Source: an uncultured Verrucomicrobiota bacterium | Lineage (GTDB): Bacteria > Verrucomicrobiota > Verrucomicrobiia > Chthoniobacterales > SZAS-18 | Reading direction: 5' to 3' | Length of the DNA stretch: 6,224 nucleotides | NCBI GenBank assembly: GCA_937873255.1 | Contig: CALMVM010000073.1 | Span: 1 to 6,224 of the forward strand | In this document: one piece after another, positions 1-5,027 of the stretch | Layout: each line of letters begins with the position of its first letter | How positions within the stretch are numbered: the stretch's first letter is position 1 | Made by a program: the position numbers and the translations under genes | Notes under the pieces: generated by a model | Told to the model about the DNA's origin: nothing | What the model saw: only the letters and a program-made list of their open reading frames with translations | Database searches by the model: none

Positions 1-1334
1 CCGCGCCGGCGTTCGTGCCGCCCGCCTACCGCGTGCTGCGCTTCCAGGAGGATTATTCCTACTTGGCCGATCCTGCCAAGCGCACGGACTTCTTCGATCC
101 TATCAAGTACATCCCACTCGGTTTCGGCGGGCCACTCTACTACCTGAGCTTCGGCGGCGAGTGGCGCGAGCGTTACGAATACAATCACAATCCCGGCTTT
201 GGCACACGGGGCGTGCACGAGAACGACTACCTGTTGCAACGCCTCGCGCTCAACGCCGACCTGCACCTCGGCCCGTACCTGCGCTTCTACGTGCAGGGCA
301 TCAGCGGCCAACAGTTCTTCGCGGATGCGCCCTCACCCCCGGTGCAAGACGACCGACTCGACTTGCAGATGGCCTTCATGGACCTGCGCTCCAGCGCGAA
401 CCCGGAAGAGTACCTGCTCCTGCGCGTCGGTCGGCAGGAGATGAGCTACGGCGCAGGCCGGTTGATCGCCACGCGCGCGGCCCCGAACATCCCCTTCAAG
501 TTTGACGGCGTGACGGTGCGCGCCCGCGAGGGTGACTCGACGCTCAGCGCCTTCTTCGTTCGCCCTGGCTTGGAGGATGCCGCCAAGTTCGACGGCGAGG
601 ATGATACGACGACCTTCTGGGGCGTGTACGGCGAATCGGCCCTGCCGCGCCTGCCCGCCGTCAAGGTCAACGCCTACTATCTCGGCATCCGCCGGGAAGA
701 TAGCCGCTTCGCCATCGGCACGGCCACCGAATACGCGCACACGTTCGGCCTGCGCGTGTTCGGCGTGGCGGCGGGCTGGGATTACGATGCCGAGGGCATC
801 GGGCAGGCGGGCACCTTTGGCTCGAAGGATTTGCTCGCCTGGACGCTCAGCCAGGACAGCGGCTACACCTTTTCAGGGCTGCCATGGATACCGCGCCTCG
901 GGCTGAAGGCCGACATCGCCAGCGGCGACCGCCATCCGCGCGACGGCACGCTGGAGACTTTCGATCCGCTCTACTTCAAAAGTGGTTATTTCAACGACGC
1001 TAGCCTCTACCGTCCCTCCAACCTGATGGACATCCATCCTACCTTGCAACTAACCCCAAACCAGTCGCTCGTGCTCGGCCTCGCCTCGGACGTGCTCTGG
1101 CGCTACACGGTCAACGACGGCATCTACAGCCCGGCGGGCAATCTCGTGCTTCCGCCCAACGGACGCGGCTCACATTACTTGGGCACCACCGTCGAGGCGA
1201 CAGCGGAGTGGCGCGTCAACCGCCACCTGACGATCGGCCTGGCCTACGTGCACTTCTTTGGCGGCGGTTACGTGCGCGCGGTGCGGGGAGGGGATGTTAG
1301 CTTCTTCAGCAGCACGGCTTCTTTCCTGTTCTAA
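1..1334 (+). CDS. alginate-export-family outer-membrane porin, 5' end outside window
   Basis: This resembles the Alginate_exp family of 16-18 strand outer-membrane beta-barrels, which includes AlgE-like proteins and many uncharacterised porins of environmental bacteria. The frame is open from the first base (A-P-A-F precede the GTG at 15), and no signal peptide is visible, so the true start lies upstream. The family-like N-terminal stretch is DPAKRTDFFDPIKYIPLG (near 78-120), followed by LSFGGEWRERYEYN and many alternating aromatic/polar strands such as YLLLRVGRQEMSYGAGRLI. The chain ends in a phenylalanine after an amphipathic strand (FFSSTASFLF), the usual signal for outer-membrane assembly. 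At least 440 residues fit a nearly complete mature barrel. The dioxygenase gene starts 28 bases downstream on the same strand, so co-transcription is possible. The substrate cannot be read from the sequence; alginate export is only the family name, and uptake of a small organic compound is equally possible. Confidence 0.85.
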   Translation, partial: APAFVPPAYRVLRFQEDYSYLADPAKRTDFFDPIKYIPLGFGGPLYYLSFGGEWRERYEYNHNPGFGTRGVHENDYLLQRLALNADLHLGPYLRFYVQGISGQQFFADAPSPPVQDDRLDLQMAFMDLRSSANPEEYLLLRVGRQEMSYGAGRLIATRAAPNIPFKFDGVTVRAREGDSTLSAFFVRPGLEDAAKFDGEDDTTTFWGVYGESALPRLPAVKVNAYYLGIRREDSRFAIGTATEYAHTFGLRVFGVAAGWDYDAEGIGQAGTFGSKDLLAWTLSQDSGYTFSGLPWIPRLGLKADIASGDRHPRDGTLETFDPLYFKSGYFNDASLYRPSNLMDIHPTLQLTPNQSLVLGLASDVLWRYTVNDGIYSPAGNLVLPPNGRGSHYLGTTVEATAEWRVNRHLTIGLAYVHFFGGGYVRAVRGGDVSFFSSTASFLF

Positions 1335-1362
1335 ACCGCGAGCGGCCACGACATCCCTCTTT

Positions 1363-2367
1363 ATGCTTCCACCGATCACCGGCCTCCACCACGTCACCGC
1401 CATGTGCGGCGACCCGCAACGCAATATTGATTTCTACGCGGGCGTCCTGGGCCTGCGCCTGGTCAAGCGCACGGTCAACTTCGACGACCCGAGCACCTAC
1501 CATCTCTACTACGGCGACGCGCTCGGCTCGCCGGGCACGCTGCTAACGTTCTTCGCCTGGCCCGGCGCGCGGCGCGGCCGGCGCGGCACAGGGCAGGTGG
1601 CTGTCACGGCACTGCGCATCCCGGCTTCCTCAGTGTCCTTTTGGTTGGACCATTTGCACACGAACCAAGTGGTCGGCGTGGACGTAGGCAAGCGTGACGG
1701 TGCCACGGTGATCTCGCTGGCCGATCCCGACGGGATGCGCTTAGAACTTGTGGCAATAAGGGAACCCGACGACGCCAAGAGGGAAGAAGCTGTTTGGCAA
1801 AATAGCTCTGTGGCCTCTGAACACGCCATCTTCGCTTTGCATGGCGTCACGGCGGAACTGGCGGCAACACCGAGAACCGCTGCCTTGCTGACGGAGGTGA
1901 TGGGTCTGCAACCAGTGGAACCGGAAGCTGGCCGCCGGCAACGTTTCCAGACCGTGGACTCCGGCAGTAGCGCGCCGTCCCAGTACATCGAACTGACCGC
2001 TGCGCCCGACGACCGCCCGGGGCAGGTGTCCGTGGGCTTCGTGCATCACATCGCTTGGCGGGCGCAGGACGCCGCGACACAGGCAGCATGGCGGGAGAAA
2101 CTCCTATCACTGGGCCACACGGTCAGCCCGGTGATCGACCGTACTTATTTCCACGCCATCTATTTCCGGGAACCAGGCGGCGTGCTCTTCGAGATCGCCA
2201 CGGACCCGCCCGGCTTTACCGCCGACGGCGAGTCGCTCGAAGCTCTCGGCAGCCACTTGCAATTGCCGCCGCAGTACGAGGGACAGCGCGCCGCCTTGGA
2301 AGCGGGGCTTCCACCCATCCATCTTCCCTCTGGTCAGGCATCGCCAGTAACCCTTCCAACCGAATGA
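1363..2367 (+). CDS. VOC-family ring-cleaving dioxygenase (MhqO/PcpA-like)
   Basis: The predicted 334-residue protein is a two-domain vicinal-oxygen-chelate enzyme related to the hydroquinone-type extradiol dioxygenases MhqO, LinE and PcpA, cytosolic Fe(II) enzymes that open hydroquinone-like rings. The first VOC module (about residues 1-135) begins with ITGLHHVTAM and contains the loop SLADPDGMRLEL. The second (about 155-285) has VHHIAWR at 227-233 and VLFEIATDPPGF around 274-285. H9 or H10, H228 or H229, and E277 are at the positions expected for the 2-His-1-Glu iron site; in PcpA, as I recall, these are His11, His227 and Glu276. The C-terminal tail with LPPQYEGQRAALEAGLPPI is also typical of the family. 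The ATG at 1363 is preferred over an upstream in-frame start inside the porin gene, because homology begins only a few residues after it. No clear Shine-Dalgarno sequence precedes it. The stop overlaps the next start by ATGA, so translation is probably coupled. The true substrate is unknown. Confidence 0.9.
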   Translation: MLPPITGLHHVTAMCGDPQRNIDFYAGVLGLRLVKRTVNFDDPSTYHLYYGDALGSPGTLLTFFAWPGARRGRRGTGQVAVTALRIPASSVSFWLDHLHTNQVVGVDVGKRDGATVISLADPDGMRLELVAIREPDDAKREEAVWQNSSVASEHAIFALHGVTAELAATPRTAALLTEVMGLQPVEPEAGRRQRFQTVDSGSSAPSQYIELTAAPDDRPGQVSVGFVHHIAWRAQDAATQAAWREKLLSLGHTVSPVIDRTYFHAIYFREPGGVLFEIATDPPGFTADGESLEALGSHLQLPPQYEGQRAALEAGLPPIHLPSGQASPVTLPTE

Positions 2368-3014
2368 TTACGCCTCCAGCCGAAGAAGATTTCGTCCACC
2401 GCTTCGTCCCGGCGGAAGTGGGAACTGCGGCGTCAGCCCCGACCTTGCTTTTGCTCCACGGTACCGGCGGCAATGAAAACCAGATGCTCGGATTCGGCCG
2501 AGAGATGGCTGGCGGCGGCTGGAACCTGCTCAGCCCGCGCGGCAAGGTGCTTGAAGGCGGGTATTCGCCCCGCTTCTTCCGGCGTTTGGCGGAGGGCGTT
2601 TTCGATGAGGTCGATGTCATCCGCCGTGCGCACGAACTCGCCGACTTCGTCACCGGCGCAGCCTCGCGCTACGGCTTCGATGGGCGCAAGGTCTGCGCGC
2701 TCGGCTACTCGAACGGGGCGAACATCGCCGCGGCGACGTTGCTCCTGCGGCCCGCCGCTTTCGCAGGCGCGGCTTTGCTGCGCCCGATGGTCCCGATGGT
2801 CCCGCCGAACCTCCCGGATTTGACGACCATCTCGATTCTGGTGTGTGCCGGGCGGCGCGATCCCATCGTCCCGACGGAAAACGTCGGACGGCTGGTGGCG
2901 TTGCTACGAGGCTGCGGCGCGCAGATGGAAGAATCCTGGTACACCGGCGGCCACGAACTCGCCGATGAGGACGCTCGGGCCGTCTCACGATGGCTCTCCG
3001 AACTTGGCTTTTGA
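2364..3014 (+). CDS. alpha/beta hydrolase, phospholipase/carboxylesterase type (MhqD-like)
   Basis: The predicted 216-residue cytosolic serine hydrolase belongs to the Abhydrolase_2 group (carboxylesterase/phospholipase; MhqD of Bacillus subtilis is similar). The oxyanion-hole strand LLLLHGTGGNEN lies at residues 28-39. The nucleophile elbow GYSNGA places Ser116, GRRDPIVP places the acid Asp166, and GGHEL places His197, giving a complete triad in normal order. The segment LLSPRGKVLEGG after residue 54 and the RPMVP motif at 140-144 are typical of this subfamily. The ATG at 2364 overlaps the dioxygenase stop by four bases. An open extension upstream lies wholly within the dioxygenase gene and has no family similarity, so it was rejected. 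In B. subtilis, mhqO and mhqD belong to the same quinone-responsive MhqR regulon, and dioxygenase/hydrolase neighbours of this kind occur in many genomes. Joint action on a ring-cleavage product or quinone adduct is therefore likely but not proven. The next gene begins inside its stop codon. Confidence 0.9.
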   Translation: MITPPAEEDFVHRFVPAEVGTAASAPTLLLLHGTGGNENQMLGFGREMAGGGWNLLSPRGKVLEGGYSPRFFRRLAEGVFDEVDVIRRAHELADFVTGAASRYGFDGRKVCALGYSNGANIAAATLLLRPAAFAGAALLRPMVPMVPPNLPDLTTISILVCAGRRDPIVPTENVGRLVALLRGCGAQMEESWYTGGHELADEDARAVSRWLSELGF

Positions 3015-3479
3015 TGTCACCTTCTCCTCCACCCAAAAAAACGGTCAGACGCAGAGGCGCAGGCCCTGTTCACCCGCTACCGGTTGATCCGCGACGAGAT
3101 CGTCCACGAAGACGGACTGATCGGGCAAAGACTGGGCTGGTTTTTGGCTTCGCAAGCTTTCCTGCTCGCGGCGTTGGCGACGGCGAACGGCGGCGAACGC
3201 CGCATGCCGGCGTAGAGCACGAACTACTTCTTTCCACTGGTACCTATGGTGGCCATTGGTTCCTGCCTGCTCATCTTCGCGGGTCTGCTGGCAGGGGTGG
3301 CCACCTTACAGCGTTGGCGGCGGCTGATGAAGACGCCCGAGTACAGCGACATCCACTGTTTGCCGCGCATCGCGCGCGACGTCTGGATCATCCGCCTCGG
3401 CTGGGCCGCGCCCATCGCGCTGCCGCTCCTTTTCCTATTTGCGTGGACTTACGTGCTCGCACAGGGGATCGGCCGCTGA
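3014..3479 (+). pseudogene. small multi-pass membrane protein gene with frameshift and in-frame stop
   Basis: The ATG at 3014 overlaps the hydrolase stop (TGATG) and encodes MSPSPPPKK, then meets seven A residues at 3035-3041. Ignoring one A opens a continuous frame: RSDAEAQALFTRYRLIRDEI followed by VHEDGLIGQRLGWFLASQAF. It is interrupted only by TAG at 3213-3215 and then runs in the same frame to the TGA at 3477. The restored protein would be 154 residues, with the TAG at codon 67. Hydrophobic segments lie at about residues 40-57, 74-96 and 130-150, consistent with an inner-membrane protein. The pattern (RYxxIRDEIVHED, then LxWFLASQAFLL, then a second hydrophobic hairpin and a charged loop) resembles a recurrent family of about 150-residue hypothetical membrane proteins; I cannot name a function. 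Both halves keep sensible protein sequence across the lesions, so decay would be recent. Sequencing error at the A run, or slippage plus stop read-through, remain possible. The 3' half alone has an ATG at 3246 without an evident ribosome site. Confidence 0.75.
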
Positions 3480-3574
3480 GTGCTCAACGTGACGCAATCG
3501 ATTGTTAATCGCCGTAAGATGCTCCACGCTAAATTCAACATAACAAATAGGTTAAGCAATAAAAAGCTGTTGAG
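3480..3574. other. short AT-rich intergenic gap
   Basis: This gap of about 95 bases lies between the broken membrane-protein gene and the IS5-type remnant and is clearly richer in A and T than its surroundings. It holds a weak 5-bp hairpin (CGATT-GTT-AATCG, 3499-3511) without a U tract. The 3' end of the IS5-type element probably lies near 3560-3574, where GCTGTTGAGTTAAAC resembles IS5-family termini, but the opposite end is lost, so the boundary cannot be proved. I see no gene here. Confidence 0.4.
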
Positions 3575-3775
3575 TTAAACGGCTAGTCTGCGGATGAGCA
3601 GTCGCATCATCGCGCACCGGAGCCACGCCTCGGCCGAGGCGACGGTTTTCTCGAACTCTTTGCTGAGGAGACGGCATTGGCCGAGCCACGCGAAGGTGCG
3701 CTCGACCCGCCAGCGGAAAGCAATGGGTTTGAAGCCGCCCCTTTTTGGATGCTGCATCGGCTTGACTTGGGCTTT
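3575..3775 (-). pseudogene. IS5-family transposase, C-terminal remnant
   Basis: On the minus strand this encodes only the last 66 or so residues of a DDE transposase of the IS5 type. The hallmark is FRWRVERTFAWLGQCRLLSK, which carries the catalytic-region Glu of RxxVERTFAWL, followed by FEKTVASAEAWLRCAMMRLL and the end IRRLAV. Intact relatives are roughly 250-300 residues, so about three quarters of the protein is missing, including the first two catalytic Asp residues. The frame is closed upstream by a stop at 3776-3778 on the minus strand, and a lysine/proline-rich stretch in a neighbouring frame (TAKPKKPKSS) may be a frameshifted piece of the same gene. The ATG at 3757 is internal to the ancestral protein and should not be taken as a real start. 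The remnant ends only 13-16 bases before the IS3 element, so the IS3 insertion or a linked deletion may have removed the rest. Confidence 0.8.
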
Positions 3776-3791
3776 TTAGGTTTCGCGGTGG

Positions 3792-3816
3792 TGATCTTGC
3801 CCCGGTTTTGAGGACC
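3792..3816 (+). repeat. IS3 left terminal inverted repeat
   Basis: The outer 17 bases, TGATCTTGCCCCGGTTT, are identical to the reverse complement of the right end (5054-5078). Over 25 bases only positions 18 (T/C) and 20 (A/C) differ. The match stops abruptly outside 3792, which defines the element border. Confidence 0.92.
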
Positions 3817-3847
3817 AGCGGATGTGTTACAAGAGAGCATCATCCCA

Positions 3848-4246
3848 ATGGCAACATCACAGAGCAAGTATGGCAGACGGTTTGACGAGGAGTTCAAGCG
3901 CGAAGTTGCGGCCTTGGCGTGCCGGCCCGGCGCGCGGCAGCAGCAGGTAGCGCGAGACTTGGGCGTGAGCCCTTACAGCGTGTCGCGCTGGAAGAAGCTC
4001 TACGGCGGTGGCGAGCACGCACCGAGCGCAGCGGCGCCCGCTGTTCCTGGCGTCAGCGTCCAAGAGCTGGAACGGCGCATCCGTGCCCTGGAGCGCGAGT
4101 GCGCGGACCTGCGTGAACAGCGCACGATCCTAAAAAAAGCGGTCGCCATTTCTCCGAAGCCCCGCGATGAGGATGGCAACGATCCAACGACTCGCGGGGC
4201 AGCACCCGGTGCGAACGCTCTGCCGCGCGCTCGGCGTGGCGCGTAG
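3848..4246 (+). CDS. IS3 OrfA: HTH transposase subunit with shifted C-terminus
   Basis: OrfA is the DNA-binding regulatory part of IS3-family transposases. Residues about 8-55 (RRFDEEFKREVAALACRPGA onward, with VARDLGVSPYSVSRWKK) form the HTH_Tnp_1 domain that recognises the inverted repeats. Residues about 74-98 (VQELERRIRALERECADLRE) are the heptad-repeat coiled coil. The ATG at 3848 is preferred over an upstream GTG at 3824 because MATSQSKYGRRF matches the usual start region; an AGAGAG lies some 10 bases upstream. The reading is normal through LKKAVAI (residue 101), after which 31 residues look random (SPKPRDEDGNDPTTRGA and on). Adding one T to the run at 4149-4151 would give AIFSEAPR followed by TGA at 4168-4170, a typical 107-residue OrfA ending whose stop overlaps the orfB ATG. 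The present 132-residue form is therefore probably a frameshift product. Confidence 0.85.
   Translation: MATSQSKYGRRFDEEFKREVAALACRPGARQQQVARDLGVSPYSVSRWKKLYGGGEHAPSAAAPAVPGVSVQELERRIRALERECADLREQRTILKKAVAISPKPRDEDGNDPTTRGAAPGANALPRARRGA
4132..4138 (+). promoter_or_regulatory. A7 slippery sequence for OrfA/OrfB frameshifting
   Basis: Seven A residues are read in OrfA as CTA AAA AAA GCG, so the heptamer A AAA AAA is in the correct phase for -1 slippage, the mechanism IS3-family elements use to make OrfAB. In the present sequence a -1 shift here gives SGRHFSEAPR and stops at TGA 4168-4170, because orfB lies in the +1 frame relative to orfA. If one T were added at 4149-4151, the same -1 shift would run open through RHFLRSPAM into orfB. 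Confidence 0.7.
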
Positions 4247-5027
4247 CGCCTACTACGCCACGCAACAGAAGGCGACGCGTCCACGCGCCGTGGCCAACGC
4301 AAGGCTGGGGGCGAAGGCGCACGAGCTCTTCGAGGCAAGCGGGCACACCTACGGCAGCCCGCGGCTGACCGTGGCGTTGCGGCGCGCAGGCCAACCCTGT
4401 GGCCGCCACCGGGTCGCGCGGCTGATGCGCCGCGCCGGGTTGCGTGCGCGGCAGAAGCGACGCTTCCGGCCCCGGACAACGGACAGCCACCATCTTTGCC
4501 CCGTCGCGCCCAATCATCTGGCCGAGCGTCCGCCGCCCATGCGACCGGGCGAGGTGTGGCAGGCCGACATCACGTATATCGCCACCCGCGAGGGCTGGCT
4601 CTACGTGGCGGGCGTCATCGACGCCTGCTCGCGTCGGATCGTGGGCTGGGCAGCCGATGACGCGATGCCCACCGCGCTGGTCGCCCGCGCCTTCGAGCGC
4701 GCCGTCGCCGCGCACCGGCCCACGCCCGGGTTGCTCCACCACTCCGACCGCGGCAGCCAGTACGCTAGCGACGCCTACCGCGAACTGCTGCGCCGCCACG
4801 GCGTCGTGGCCAGCATGAGCCGGGCGGGCAACTGCTACGACAACGCCAGGATGGAGAGCTTCTGGGCCACGCTCAAAACCGAACTCATCGACGGACAGGT
4901 GTACGCCAGTCGCGTGGAGGCCAAGAGTGCCATCTTCCGCTACATCGAAATCTTCTACAACCGCGTGCGACTCCACAGCGCGCTCGGCTTCAACTCACCC
5001 GTGGACTTCGAACACAACCTGAACTAA
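4167..5027 (+). CDS. IS3 OrfB: DDE integrase-type transposase
   Basis: OrfB is the catalytic half of the IS3 transposase, 286 residues from the ATG at 4167 (a second in-frame ATG follows at 4173). The N-terminal HTH_21-like region (residues about 45-105, containing YGSPRLTVALRRAG and HRVARLMRRAGLRARQKRR) is followed by the retroviral-integrase-like rve core. Catalytic residues are visible: D134 in WQADITYI, D194 in HHSDRGSQY, and E230 in YDNARMESFWATLK. The last two are separated by 35 residues, the D-35-E signature. The end (YNRVRLHSALGFNSPVDFE) is the standard IS3 C-terminus and appears intact. It overlaps orfA, and normally OrfB is active mainly as an OrfAB fusion. In this copy the fusion seems blocked by a one-base change in orfA, leaving only independent initiation. 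Its TAA stop overlaps, on the other strand, the stop of the IS-truncated TPR gene. Confidence 0.93.
   Translation: MRMATIQRLAGQHPVRTLCRALGVARSAYYATQQKATRPRAVANARLGAKAHELFEASGHTYGSPRLTVALRRAGQPCGRHRVARLMRRAGLRARQKRRFRPRTTDSHHLCPVAPNHLAERPPPMRPGEVWQADITYIATREGWLYVAGVIDACSRRIVGWAADDAMPTALVARAFERAVAAHRPTPGLLHHSDRGSQYASDAYRELLRRHGVVASMSRAGNCYDNARMESFWATLKTELIDGQVYASRVEAKSAIFRYIEIFYNRVRLHSALGFNSPVDFEHNLN

Noticed and set aside
1258..1362. Upstream extension of the dioxygenase frame into the porin gene
   Set aside because: The extra 35 residues overlap well-supported porin sequence, and family similarity begins right after the ATG at 1363.
2055..2363. Upstream extension of the hydrolase frame
   Set aside because: It lies fully inside the dioxygenase gene and encodes arginine-rich sequence without family similarity; the ATGA overlap at 2364 is the better start.
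2786..2803. Tandem 9-bp repeat GATGGTCCC x2 in the hydrolase gene
   Set aside because: The RPMVPMVPPNLPDL segment has the length usual for MhqD-like hydrolases, so this is probably chance codon similarity rather than a duplication.
3014..3508. Unshifted reading of the frame starting at 3014 (about 164 residues)
   Set aside because: After the A7 run the product is arginine/proline-rich and unlike any protein, while the neighbouring frame gives coherent transmembrane segments.
3499..3511. Hairpin CGATT-GTT-AATCG as a terminator
   Set aside because: The stem is only 5 bp, AT-rich, and has no following T run; too weak to call a terminator.
4053..4976. 307-codon open frame on the minus strand
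   Set aside because: It lies antisense to orfB, whose catalytic motifs are unmistakable. Its translation is of low-complexity type with no recognisable motif, a common by-product of GC-rich codon usage.
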